Part shown: positions 17,448 through 25,107 of the stretch, one piece after another | Numbering within the stretch: the stretch's first letter is position 1 | Layout: each line of letters starts with the position of its first letter | Origin: an uncultured Ruminococcus sp. | Lineage (GTDB): Bacteria > Bacillota > Clostridia > Oscillospirales > Acutalibacteraceae | DNA: 64,000 bases | Reading direction: 5' to 3' | Assembly (NCBI GenBank): GCA_902800005.1 | Contig: CADCCP010000001.1 | Coordinates: 22,626-86,625 of the forward strand | Made by a program: the position numbers and the translations under genes | The notes under the pieces: model-generated | The model's input: the letters and a program-made list of their open reading frames with translations, nothing else | Databases searched by the model: none | Told to the model about the DNA's origin: nothing

Positions 17448-18380
17448 TTGAATAAAAACGATATTCGTGAAGGGGAACTTGCACTCATCAACAGGCATAC
17501 AAGAACCCCTCTTACCGAAAATGATGTTTACGCATTTTCAGTGATACTCTGCGACAACGACATTGACCGTGATCTTGAACGCTTTTCCGATAATGCCCTT
17601 GATGAACTTGCAAAACTCTTTGACGGAGTGACGGGCATTACAGACCATAACCCTAAATCCGACAATCAGACTGCAAGAATATTTTCATGTAAGTCTGAAT
17701 TTGTACCCGATAAGTTCACCTCTGACGGCAAGCCTTATAAACGTCTTTTTGCCCGTGCATATGTGCCGAGTTCTCAGGCTGACTTCATACGCTCCATTGA
17801 AAGCGGCATTAAAAAAGAAGTCAGTATCGGCTGTTCCGTCAAAAGACGTATATGCTCAATATGCGGCAGGGATATTTCGCTTTGTCCACATACAAAAGGC
17901 AAATACTATGAAGATCAACTCTGCTTTGTCACTCTCGACAAGCCTACAGATGCATATGAATGGTCATTCGTCGCTGTGCCTGCACAGAAAAATGCAGGCG
18001 TTATCAAAAATTTTGACTTGAAAGGAAATGATGAAATGAATGTCGAAAAACGTCTTTTCAGCGGTGAAGAACAGACCTTCTCCGCTGAAGAAGTGAGGGA
18101 ACTTGCTGAAACTTTCCGTTCCCTCAAACAGAAAGCCGCTGACGGTGAAGTTTACCGTAACAGCCTTGTCAGAGAGATAAAAACTCTTTCAGCTTTTGCA
18201 CTCCCCGATATGAGTGCCGATACTCTCGACTGCATGACAAAAAATCTCTCTGTCGTTCAGCTTAATGAACTTATCAAATCTCTTGAAACAAAAACCGCTG
18301 ACGTTCTTCCTACAGAACCTCAACTCGCCAAAAACGGCAATTCCCGCACTTCCAACAACACTATCTATAAAAACATTTAA
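17448..18380 (+). CDS. Capsid maturation protease, XkdF-like, possibly fused to scaffold
   Basis: 310 residues, TTG start four bases after the portal stop. Residues 1-190 resemble prohead proteases of Firmicute phages: ITDHNPKSDNQTARI, a Cys-rich insert with two CxxC-like pairs (CSICGRDISLCPH), and PTDAYEWSFVAVPAQ. Residues 205-290 are helical and charged and could act as an internal scaffold, as in delta-domain fusions. The catalytic residues cannot be named with certainty; His45 of TDHNP and the conserved Ser of VSIGCS are candidates. Confidence 0.75.
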   Translation: MNKNDIREGELALINRHTRTPLTENDVYAFSVILCDNDIDRDLERFSDNALDELAKLFDGVTGITDHNPKSDNQTARIFSCKSEFVPDKFTSDGKPYKRLFARAYVPSSQADFIRSIESGIKKEVSIGCSVKRRICSICGRDISLCPHTKGKYYEDQLCFVTLDKPTDAYEWSFVAVPAQKNAGVIKNFDLKGNDEMNVEKRLFSGEEQTFSAEEVRELAETFRSLKQKAADGEVYRNSLVREIKTLSAFALPDMSADTLDCMTKNLSVVQLNELIKSLETKTADVLPTEPQLAKNGNSRTSNNTIYKNI

Positions 18381-18395
18381 GGAGGATATTTTAAC

Positions 18396-18728
18396 ATGAC
18401 TGTATCTTTTGACGGCTATAATGCCAATACTGTAACTTTTGAAGCAGCAAGCGGTGTAACTGTCGGTTTGCCCGTAATGATCTCCGCAAACGGCAAAGTT
18501 TCAAATGCGACTTCCGCTTTTTGCGGTGTCTGCAAGTCCCTTAAAAACGGCTATGCCGCTGTACAGCTTGACGGCTATGTAAGACTTCCCTATACGGGTT
18601 CCATCGCTGTCGGATATAAACAGCTTGTCGTTGATGACGGCGAAATAAAAGTTGACACCACCAACGGCAGAGAACATCTTGTCATAGATGTAGATTCAAC
18701 AACAAATACCGCAGGTATTATTCTTTAA
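18396..18728 (+). CDS. Small beta-rich head protein, probably capsid decoration
   Basis: 110 residues, all beta by look (alternating hydrophobic residues, many Gly and Val), encoded between protease and capsid with AAGGAGGA upstream. Position and size match head-decoration or DUF2190-like proteins that stabilise expanded capsids. No specific motif proves this; the assignment rests on gene order and composition. Confidence 0.6.
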   Translation: MTVSFDGYNANTVTFEAASGVTVGLPVMISANGKVSNATSAFCGVCKSLKNGYAAVQLDGYVRLPYTGSIAVGYKQLVVDDGEIKVDTTNGREHLVIDVDSTTNTAGIIL

Positions 18729-18746
18729 AAGGAGGATTTTTTAACT

Positions 18747-19742
18747 ATGGCTTTCTATGATTCTATCAAACTTGAAAAAGGTATGTATGCAAACGGTAAA
18801 TCACTTACCAAAACCCTGGAGGAACTCGATCCCTCCGAAAACTACAGGAATACCGATATGGAAGGCTTGGACGCTTTCCAGAGACAGCTTAAAAGATATG
18901 ATATAAAAGTCGGCGGTGCTTACTCCGATGACGTGCAGAAATTCTTTCAGTCTGCCAATTCCGCTGTACTCTTCCCCGAATACATTGCCCGTGCCGTCAA
19001 GCAGGGCATGAAAAATGCCGATGTCCTTTCAGACATCGTGGCTGCAAAAACCAAAATTAACGGCATGGATTACCGTTCGGTTACATCTTCGCCTGTCGGT
19101 GAAAACAACAGTATCGTTGCAGAAAGTGCCGAACTTCCTCAGACGGAAATAAAAACAAATCCCAATCTTGTTACACTTACAAAGCGTGGCAGAATGCTGA
19201 CGGCTTCCTATGAGGCTCTCAAATATCAGCGTTTGGACATTTTCACTGTAACACTTCGTCAGATCGGTGCATATATAGCAAGAGAACAGCTTTCCGATGC
19301 AGTGAATGTCCTCGTCAACGGTGACGGCGGCAACAATGCCGCTGAAGTCATTACAGAAAGCGGTACTTTCTCTTATGACTCTTTGCTCAAACTCTGGGCA
19401 GGTCTTGCACCCTACGAACTCAATACTATAATCGCTCCGCCTGCCCTCATTCAGCAGATATTGGCATTCTCCGAAATGAGAGATTCAAATGCCGGTCTTG
19501 ATTTTCACGGTACGGGCAAAATGCTTACTCCTCTCGGTGCAAAGCTGATCTGTGCTCCCACTTTGGCAAGCAATAAGATCATCGGTCTTGATAAGAACTG
19601 TGCATTGGAAATGATACAGTCCGGCGGCATCGTAATAGACTCCGACAAGCTCATTGACAGACAGCTCGGTCGTACCGCTATAAGCTGTACGACAGGTTTC
19701 TCAAAGATATTCACTGATGCTGCAAAAGTCCTTTCACTTTAA
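18747..19742 (+). CDS. Major capsid protein, HK97-fold
   Basis: 331 residues. An N-terminal arm (about 1-60) precedes ...VLFPEYIARAVKQGMKNADV and VLSDIVAAKTKINGMDYRSV, then VTLTKRGRMLTASYEAL and a C-terminal region with LICAPTLASNKIIGLDKNCA, as in HK97-fold capsids of Firmicute phages. It sits after the protease and decoration genes and has a strong AAGGAGG site. Complete, with no frameshift. Confidence 0.87.
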   Translation: MAFYDSIKLEKGMYANGKSLTKTLEELDPSENYRNTDMEGLDAFQRQLKRYDIKVGGAYSDDVQKFFQSANSAVLFPEYIARAVKQGMKNADVLSDIVAAKTKINGMDYRSVTSSPVGENNSIVAESAELPQTEIKTNPNLVTLTKRGRMLTASYEALKYQRLDIFTVTLRQIGAYIAREQLSDAVNVLVNGDGGNNAAEVITESGTFSYDSLLKLWAGLAPYELNTIIAPPALIQQILAFSEMRDSNAGLDFHGTGKMLTPLGAKLICAPTLASNKIIGLDKNCALEMIQSGGIVIDSDKLIDRQLGRTAISCTTGFSKIFTDAAKVLSL

Positions 19743-19756
19743 TGGAGGTGTGACGG

Positions 19757-20113
19757 TTGAATATCGAAAATATCATTTCTGTATTCAGCCGTCTTTCAGG
19801 CTCCGATGAGGAAACTTCTGTAAACTTCCGCTTCATGTGCGAAAATGCAAAAGACTATATCCTTTCACACCTGAAGCCGAAATCCGATATGGCAAGCTGC
19901 TGCGGCAAACTTGAATTTGCGGCAGCAGCCCTTGCCTATTACAGATATATTCTTTGGTCGGTCGCTGAAAGCGGCGGTGATATTACCGTAGGAGATGTTT
20001 CCGTTAAGTCATCTTCCGCTGTCCTTGCAAATGCTCAAAAAATTTGTGAACAGGCTTTTGCAGATATTTCTGATGTCTTTGACAACGGCTGTTTTGTATT
20101 CGGGGTGATGTGA
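19757..20113 (+). CDS. Head-tail connector-like protein
   Basis: 118 residues, mainly helical, TTG start behind GGAGGTG. Placement directly after the capsid and its size match gp6-type connector or adaptor proteins (XkdH region of PBSX) that bind below the portal. CCGKLEFAAAALAYYRYILW forms a central helix. Function inferred mostly from position. Confidence 0.6.
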   Translation: MNIENIISVFSRLSGSDEETSVNFRFMCENAKDYILSHLKPKSDMASCCGKLEFAAAALAYYRYILWSVAESGGDITVGDVSVKSSSAVLANAQKICEQAFADISDVFDNGCFVFGVM

Positions 20114-20114
20114 C

Positions 20115-20435
20115 GTGGACAGACTTCAAAAAGCTATACGAAAACTCGGTATACCTGTTTCCGTCACCGTCTCCGATGAAACAAGAACAGGTCTTGCCGT
20201 GATATATCCCGAAAAGTCGGGCAGGCTCTCTCACACTTCCGAAGGACATTCCGACAGCGGTAAATTCATGCTTTTTTCCGAAACATCATTTCTTGAAAAC
20301 GCAAATTACGGTGACATCATTTCTGACGGTACAAACCAATATATGCTCCTTTGGGCAAATACATATTCATGCAAATGCGGTTCTTATGCCAAAGCCTGCA
20401 TGAAAATCTTTACGAATGGGAGTGTTGTTTCTTAA
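20115..20435 (+). CDS. Putative head-completion / minor structural protein
   Basis: 106 residues, GTG start one base after the preceding stop. It has a short helix, then beta strands (SGKFMLFSETSF, GDIISDGTNQYMLLWANTYS), consistent with a head-closure or stopper fold. Its stop overlaps the next start as TAATG. No diagnostic motif; assigned by position. Confidence 0.5.
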   Translation: MDRLQKAIRKLGIPVSVTVSDETRTGLAVIYPEKSGRLSHTSEGHSDSGKFMLFSETSFLENANYGDIISDGTNQYMLLWANTYSCKCGSYAKACMKIFTNGSVVS

Positions 20436-20848
20436 TGAACAGCTTTATTGATGAAATTTATACGCTTGCCGAAAATGACAGCCTTTTTGAAAACTGCAAA
20501 CTCATGAAAGCAAATGACTTTGAAAAATTTGCCTTTCCCGTAAATAAGCCTGTTGTTTCATTCGGCTCCGAAAAATACGACAGAATGAATTTTCTTCTGG
20601 GTTATGACATAGTGGAATCGGCTGATGAAAAAGCTGTTATCAATGTCGTGACCGATGAGAAACAGGGCGGTGCATTCTGCGAGGAACTTGCAAAAAATAT
20701 CTGTATCAGGCTCATCGAACTTGACGAGGGAAAAAATATCATTTCCGTTGCCGTTGACAGATGTGTCTTTGACAAGAATATTTTTGCTTACAAGATAAAA
20801 ATAACCTTCGGCTTGCGTGAAACGATCATAAAAATGGGGGAGGAGTGA
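20435..20848 (+). CDS. Putative tail-terminator-like protein
   Basis: 137 residues. ATG 20435 shares its A with the previous stop (TAATG). A longer frame starting at 20351 is unlikely because it would overlap the preceding gene by 85 bases. The alternating pattern RMNFLLGYDIVESADEKAVI resembles alpha/beta tail-terminator or minor capsid folds (gpU/XkdJ place). In an ordinary contractile phage the sheath gene would follow here; it is absent. Confidence 0.5.
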   Translation: MNSFIDEIYTLAENDSLFENCKLMKANDFEKFAFPVNKPVVSFGSEKYDRMNFLLGYDIVESADEKAVINVVTDEKQGGAFCEELAKNICIRLIELDEGKNIISVAVDRCVFDKNIFAYKIKITFGLRETIIKMGEE

Positions 20849-20852
20849 TATT

Positions 20853-21242
20853 TTGGAGGAATTAAAGACCGTTTGCGGACGTGATGTCCGTATCTTCATC
20901 AATGGCAGACAGCTTTTGCAGGCTGAAAATGCGGAAGTTCGTGAAGTTATGCACATCCACAAAATACGCACCTGCTTTTCAAACAGCGATTTTGCTCACA
21001 TAAAAGGCAAGTCCGAATATAAAGCGATATTTTCAAATCTCATATTCATTCAGCCCTTTGAAAACTGCAATTTCCATGACCTTGAAAATTTCACTGTCGG
21101 CATTGAATTTGACGATACAAAGATAACTCTTTCAAACTGCCTTTGGAATGACTTTGCTTTGACGGCGGATAAAGAAAAATTCCGTGAACATATCACTCTT
21201 ACCGCTCTGGATATGGAGGTGGAAAATATCAATGGAGAATGA
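20853..21242 (+). CDS. Tail-tube-like protein (tentative)
   Basis: 129 residues, TTG start behind GGGGGAGGAG. The early VCGRDVRIFINGRQLLQAEN followed by alternating beta strands and a late ITLTALDMEVENI resembles the short tube proteins of PBSX-type tails (XkdM, about 147 residues), whose order in the locus it would match. Sequence similarity is weak by eye. If this is the tube subunit, the particle would have a tube without a sheath or a tape measure to set its length. Confidence 0.5.
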   Translation: MEELKTVCGRDVRIFINGRQLLQAENAEVREVMHIHKIRTCFSNSDFAHIKGKSEYKAIFSNLIFIQPFENCNFHDLENFTVGIEFDDTKITLSNCLWNDFALTADKEKFREHITLTALDMEVENINGE

Positions 21243-21354
21243 AAATTTCAGTGACGAATTGTCCGTTTTGACGGATATTTCCGATATGATTGAATATGAT
21301 ATGCTCCGATATGACAAGACTATCTCAGTAGAGGAGGAATCCTATGACACCTGA
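21232..21354 (+). CDS. 40-residue ORF in the tail chaperone/tape-measure position
   Basis: A very acidic 40-residue frame. Its ATG at 21232 lies inside the end of the tube-like gene and has ATGGAGGTGG about ten bases upstream. Its stop overlaps the next gene by eleven bases. In PBSX/P2-type phages this slot holds the tail-assembly chaperone and then the tape measure, the longest gene. The little ORF might be a remnant or a dedicated short spacer protein. Translation is likely from the ribosome site but unproven. Confidence 0.5.
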   Translation: MENENFSDELSVLTDISDMIEYDMLRYDKTISVEEESYDT

Positions 21355-21865
21355 CGGTAAAATGAGCTATAAGAATTTTATTTTCCCCGTGAATCCCTAT
21401 GTAATACACATTTCACACGCTAAAAAATCTGTTGAGCATAAAATTCCACTTGCACAGAATATTGTTTGCGACTTGGGAGAAAATGCCCGTATAATCACGG
21501 GTGAAGGTGAATTTTTCGGTACGAACTGCATGAATGACTTTGACAGACTTGAAAGTATCTTTCACTCGAAAGGCGGCGGAATGTTATACATTCCGTCACA
21601 AAAGCCTGTTTACGCTGTATTTGACAAGCTGGAGCTTATTGCACAGGATACCGAAAATGTCGTGAAATATACATTCCGTTTCATTGAGAGTTTTGACAGG
21701 AATAAAAACAATGTTTCGGAAACGTGCATTTCAGACGGCATCAAATGCCTGTGGGATCACTCGTATGAACACGGCATTGACATAGAAAGGCTTGTAAAAG
21801 CAAATCCCGATATACTTCGTCCCGATATTCCGATACCTCACGGAAAGGCTGTGAAATTATGCTGA
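21344..21865 (+). CDS. Baseplate hub/tail connector protein with C-terminal LysM (XkdP-like)
   Basis: 173 residues. Residues about 10-120 resemble the DNA-circularisation/N-terminal tail domain found in phage hub connectors: VNPYVIHISHAKKSVEHKIP, ENARIITGEGEFFG and GGGMLYIPSQKPVYAVFDKL. The last 45 residues (CLWDHSYEHGIDIERLVKAN, then DIPIPHGKAV) match a LysM fold that can bind the peptidoglycan or link hub proteins. PBSX XkdP has the same layout. GAGGAGGA precedes ATG 21344. Confidence 0.8.
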   Translation: MTPDGKMSYKNFIFPVNPYVIHISHAKKSVEHKIPLAQNIVCDLGENARIITGEGEFFGTNCMNDFDRLESIFHSKGGGMLYIPSQKPVYAVFDKLELIAQDTENVVKYTFRFIESFDRNKNNVSETCISDGIKCLWDHSYEHGIDIERLVKANPDILRPDIPIPHGKAVKLC

Positions 21866-22776
21866 GATACATTTTAAAAGATATTTACGGAAATGAAACG
21901 GCTTTGAAAAAGCCTCTTAAAGTCAGTTTTGTATCGTCTGAAGATGCACCTGCCGACAGGCTTACAGCGGCTTTTGCAGTAAAGGAAGTTTTTCAGCCGC
22001 TTATGTCCGTTGAAGTCCTCGACAGAACGGAACGTATATTTTTCGGTTACGTTGATACTCAAACAGATGAACAGACCGTCAACGGAATTATCCTGACCGT
22101 TTCGGCAAGAAGTCTTGCTTGTGTCCTGCTGGATAACGAGGCTTTACCGCAAACTTATTGTATGATTTCCATGCGTGACCTGATGGAAAGACATTTTGCA
22201 CCTCTGGGTCTCACGCATTTCAAAGGCACAAATAAAACTTTTGATGATGAATTTATCGTGTCAAAGGGCATGAGTGAATGGGCGGTATTGTCGGAGTTCT
22301 GTAAAAAATTTACAGGAACTTCACCGAAGATCGATCGTAACGGCGTTATTGACATTTCGGGTGAAAGTGACGGCAAAGCCGTTTATATATCGTCAGACCG
22401 CTGTATTTCCAAAAAACATACGCTTAAAAGACATCTTCTCATATCGGATATAATGGTGAGGGCGGAAACGTCAAACGGCTATGTCATGCCGTTTGAAGAT
22501 GATTTTGCAAACTCTCTCGGCATTAAAAAAAGACGTTATCTGAATGCTGCCGACAGTAAAAATCTTTCTCCGCTGAGTGCGGTCAGGATTCTTGAAAATG
22601 CCGATAATCACTATGAACAAGTTTTTCTGAATGTATCGGGTTGTGTGATATGTACAGTCGGTACTGAGTTGATCTTGGATAACGAGGATAAGAAATATAT
22701 CATTAAAGAAATACAGTATTCTCTGAGTGACAGGGGAGAACATACAGGAATTTATGCAGAGGTGAAGTATATTTGA
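21859..22776 (+). CDS. Baseplate hub protein, gpD/XkdQ-like
   Basis: 305 residues. Strand-rich hub with VSFVSSEDAPADRLTAAF and FFGYVDTQTDEQ early, and a central WAVLSEFCKKFTGTSPKI helix, as in P2 gpD or PBSX XkdQ, which form the trimeric hub above the spike. Overlaps the preceding gene (ATGCTGA) and the next (TTGA). Length close to the XkdQ size of about 325. Confidence 0.8.
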   Translation: MLRYILKDIYGNETALKKPLKVSFVSSEDAPADRLTAAFAVKEVFQPLMSVEVLDRTERIFFGYVDTQTDEQTVNGIILTVSARSLACVLLDNEALPQTYCMISMRDLMERHFAPLGLTHFKGTNKTFDDEFIVSKGMSEWAVLSEFCKKFTGTSPKIDRNGVIDISGESDGKAVYISSDRCISKKHTLKRHLLISDIMVRAETSNGYVMPFEDDFANSLGIKKRRYLNAADSKNLSPLSAVRILENADNHYEQVFLNVSGCVICTVGTELILDNEDKKYIIKEIQYSLSDRGEHTGIYAEVKYI

Positions 22777-23120
22777 AAATATCAAGAAACATATCGAATA
22801 AAAATAAAAATCTGACCTGCATTACAGGCAAGGTCGTTTCAAGTGCCGACAGGAGAATTGCTGCCGCATCTTCGGACGGTACGGCACAATTTTCTGTCGT
22901 TGCACCCAAAGGTATAGACTATGTACCGCAAATGAATGATGATTCCGTTGTGATAGCATCCGAAAATGAAAGACTTTGCATTGGAGTCAGACGTTCCGAC
23001 AATCCCTATGAGATACAAACAGGAGAACTTGCTTTGTATTCACAGGGCGGTGCTTATATCATATTGAAAAATGACGGCACTGTTGTAATCAACGGTCATG
23101 TCTTTGGAACGGGGGAATGA
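22773..23120 (+). CDS. Short baseplate spike / gpV-like OB-fold protein (XkdR position)
   Basis: 115 residues, TTG start overlapping the previous stop. ITGKVVSSADRRIAAASSDG, then VAPKGIDYVPQMNDDSVVIA, reads as an OB-fold, and the C-terminus (GGAYIILKNDGTVVINGHVF) is the repeat that begins a beta-helical spike. It is a minimal version of gp45/gpV-type membrane-piercing spikes; no metal-binding HxH tip is seen. Confidence 0.75.
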   Translation: MKISRNISNKNKNLTCITGKVVSSADRRIAAASSDGTAQFSVVAPKGIDYVPQMNDDSVVIASENERLCIGVRRSDNPYEIQTGELALYSQGGAYIILKNDGTVVINGHVFGTGE

Positions 23121-23122
23121 AC

Positions 23123-23437
23123 ATGGATACAGCTTTGAATATAACGGGAGATATATCCCGTGATACCGTTTCGGGCAGCGATGAGATACAGCAGAGATTA
23201 TATATACTTCTTTCCGCAAGGTATGGAAAATTCATATATGACCGTGAACTTGGCAGTGATATATTTTCAGTTGACATATCACAGCCCGATTGTACGGATA
23301 TAATAGAATCCCATGCAAGAAAGGCACTCTCGGATATGCCGAATGCAGAGATAGTCGGAGTAGTTGCGGATAACGGTAATATCTGCATAGGCGTTGAAGC
23401 GGACGGAGAAATTTATGAGATAACTTTAAGACAATAG
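23123..23437 (+). CDS. Baseplate wedge protein, gp25/XkdS-like (DUF2634)
   Basis: 104 residues. DEIQQRLYILLSARYGKFIY and the late beta part fit the gp25/gpW family, a lysozyme-like or wedge component that in contractile tails nucleates sheath assembly. GGGGG fits ATG 23123; an ATG at 23117 overlapping the former stop is an alternative adding two residues. Keeping a sheath-nucleating protein without a sheath gene nearby is odd. Confidence 0.8.
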   Translation: MDTALNITGDISRDTVSGSDEIQQRLYILLSARYGKFIYDRELGSDIFSVDISQPDCTDIIESHARKALSDMPNAEIVGVVADNGNICIGVEADGEIYEITLRQ

Positions 23438-23447
23438 GAGGATATTT

Positions 23448-24503
23448 ATGGCATACACATATAATGAAATTCTTGCAAGAATGAATGACAGATTTGAAGA
23501 TGCTGCGGGTTTCGCACCTGACAGGGCAAGCGATATCGAAATAAGACTGAAACTGCTTGCAGGGGAGATATACTCTCTTTGCACTGAGATAGACGGCATT
23601 AAAAAACAGATGTTCCCCAATACCGCAACAGGTGAATATCTTGATCGCCATGCAAGTCAGAGAGGTCTTTCACGCATCAAGGGCAATAAAGCCACAGGAT
23701 TTGTCGTGTTCAGACTTGATACCCCTCTTGACCATGATATTACGATACCTCGTGGAACGGTCTGTTCAAATGCGGACGGTTCATTGAGATATGTAACTGT
23801 CAATGACGACACTATCCCCCGTGAAAGCTCATATAAACTCATTGTATGCGAGGCAGTTGACAGCGGTGAAAGATATAATGTCGGTCGTGGGATCGTCGGT
23901 GTTATCATGACATATTTTTCGGTAGGATTGAGTATCACGAATTCGACCTCTTTTATAGGCGGCAGCGATGATGAAAGTGATGAAGAACTGCGTAAGAGAA
24001 TTGCAGACAGCTATCTGAATACACCAAATGGTGCAAATGAGGCTTATTACATAAATTTGGCAAAGTCCGTTGACGGCATAAATTCGGCAACGGTAACAAG
24101 TTCTGCCGCAGGCAGTATAACTGTTTGTGTGGGAGGTGAAGGCGATGTTCCGTCAAATGATGAGTATCAGAATGCCAATGACGTTCTTAGTGCAGGCAGA
24201 CCTTTGGGTATAAATCTGACTGTGACAAGACCTGAACTTGTGACGGTGAACGTCACGGCTGAGATAGATGTCAAAGACGGCTTCACGGCAAACGAAGCTA
24301 TTTCAAATGCTACTGTAAGCATGACAAACTTTTTCAATAAACTTTCGGTCGGTGAAGGTGTAAAATTGGCGGCACTCGGCAAGGCTCTGTATGAAGCTGA
24401 CGGTGTAGATAATTACACACTTGTCGGCATGACGGACACGACTGTATCAAAAAGTCAGCTTGCAAAACTCGGTACTGTAAGCATTACCGCACCGAATGCT
24501 TAA
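23448..24503 (+). CDS. Baseplate J-like protein (XkdT)
   Basis: 351 residues, the same length as PBSX XkdT. Seen: the N-terminal helix EILARMNDRFEDAAGFAPDR, TATGEYLDRHASQRGLSRIK, the beta middle with IPRGTVCSNADGSLRYVT, and the family signature FIGGSDDESDEELRKRIADS followed by GANEAYY. Baseplate J/gp6 proteins form the wedge ring. AGGAGGATATTT precedes the ATG. Confidence 0.92.
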   Translation: MAYTYNEILARMNDRFEDAAGFAPDRASDIEIRLKLLAGEIYSLCTEIDGIKKQMFPNTATGEYLDRHASQRGLSRIKGNKATGFVVFRLDTPLDHDITIPRGTVCSNADGSLRYVTVNDDTIPRESSYKLIVCEAVDSGERYNVGRGIVGVIMTYFSVGLSITNSTSFIGGSDDESDEELRKRIADSYLNTPNGANEAYYINLAKSVDGINSATVTSSAAGSITVCVGGEGDVPSNDEYQNANDVLSAGRPLGINLTVTRPELVTVNVTAEIDVKDGFTANEAISNATVSMTNFFNKLSVGEGVKLAALGKALYEADGVDNYTLVGMTDTTVSKSQLAKLGTVSITAPNA

Positions 24504-24515
24504 AGGAGGTTTGTC

Positions 24516-24986
24516 ATGTCTGAATTTCAGAGAATGAGCGATATACTTTCAGCAACGGGATTATATAATGCTGAAAGAAACAGCCTTTTATTTGCAGAAC
24601 TGAAAGCCTATGCAGAGGGCTTGGACATGGTTTTTGACGAACTTGAGGAGATGTTGAGAGAGTGCTTTGTTGAAACGGCGGAGAGTTACGGATTGACCAT
24701 GCGTGAAACGTGGTTAAAGAGATACAATCCCGACAGGACGCTTGAAACAAGACGTAATGCAATAAAGTCCGCCCTGTCGGTAAGTCAGAGCGACTACACA
24801 TACAGCGGTATGCGAAAGATATGTGACAGCTTCAATTTACACGGCGATTTCAATGCTTATACATCACCTATGAAAGTTACGTTTACCTGTACGGACACTC
24901 TCACCAACACTCAAAAAACCGTGCTTGCAGATCAGATGAAGAAATTCATGCCTTGTTGGTTAGAATTTGAATTTATCTGCAATTAA
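24516..24986 (+). CDS. Baseplate protein gpI/YmfQ-like (XkdU)
   Basis: 156 residues. ETRRNAIKSALSVSQSDYTY and the preceding helices match the DUF2313/YmfQ family that joins the baseplate to tail fibres. It is the last gene; instead of a fibre gene, two terminators follow directly. AAAGGAGGT precedes ATG 24516. Confidence 0.82.
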   Translation: MSEFQRMSDILSATGLYNAERNSLLFAELKAYAEGLDMVFDELEEMLRECFVETAESYGLTMRETWLKRYNPDRTLETRRNAIKSALSVSQSDYTYSGMRKICDSFNLHGDFNAYTSPMKVTFTCTDTLTNTQKTVLADQMKKFMPCWLEFEFICN

Positions 24987-24994
24987 AAAATTTT

Positions 24995-25032
24995 CCCCGA
25001 AATGCCGTTCAAAAACATTTCGGGGATTTTAT
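24995..25032 (+). terminator. Terminator 1 after the phage-like locus
   Basis: CCCCGAAATG (24995-25004) pairs with CATTTCGGGG (25016-25025), then ATTTTATT. Confidence 0.88.
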
Positions 25033-25038
25033 TAAGAA

Positions 25039-25071
25039 ACGAACTGTTTTTTTTACAGTTCGTCTTTTTTT
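25039..25071 (+). terminator. Terminator 2 after the phage-like locus
   Basis: ACGAACTGT (25039-25047) pairs with ACAGTTCGT (25055-25063), loop of T, then CTTTTTTT. A short direct repeat of ATTATGAATTATG-like units follows at 25073-25105. Confidence 0.88.
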
Positions 25072-25107
25072 ATTCATTATGAATTATGCATTATGAATTA
25101 TGAATTG

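Larger units (their letters stand above)
14555..24986 (+). mobile_element. Minimal PBSX/P2-like phage-derived locus: head and baseplate without sheath or tape measure
   Basis: Sixteen tightly packed co-directional ORFs in 10.4 kb. Order: small and large terminase, portal, protease, decoration-like protein, major capsid, three connector-size proteins, a tube-like protein, a 40-residue ORF, LysM hub protein, gpD-like hub, short spike, gp25-like, baseplate J, gpI-like. The order follows PBSX, but the positions of tail sheath, tail chaperones and tape measure are empty or reduced, and no fibre, holin, endolysin, integrase, repressor or att repeat is seen. Codon use looks like its neighbours. This could be a domesticated particle or a decayed prophage; intact frames throughout favour the former. 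Confidence 0.8.
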
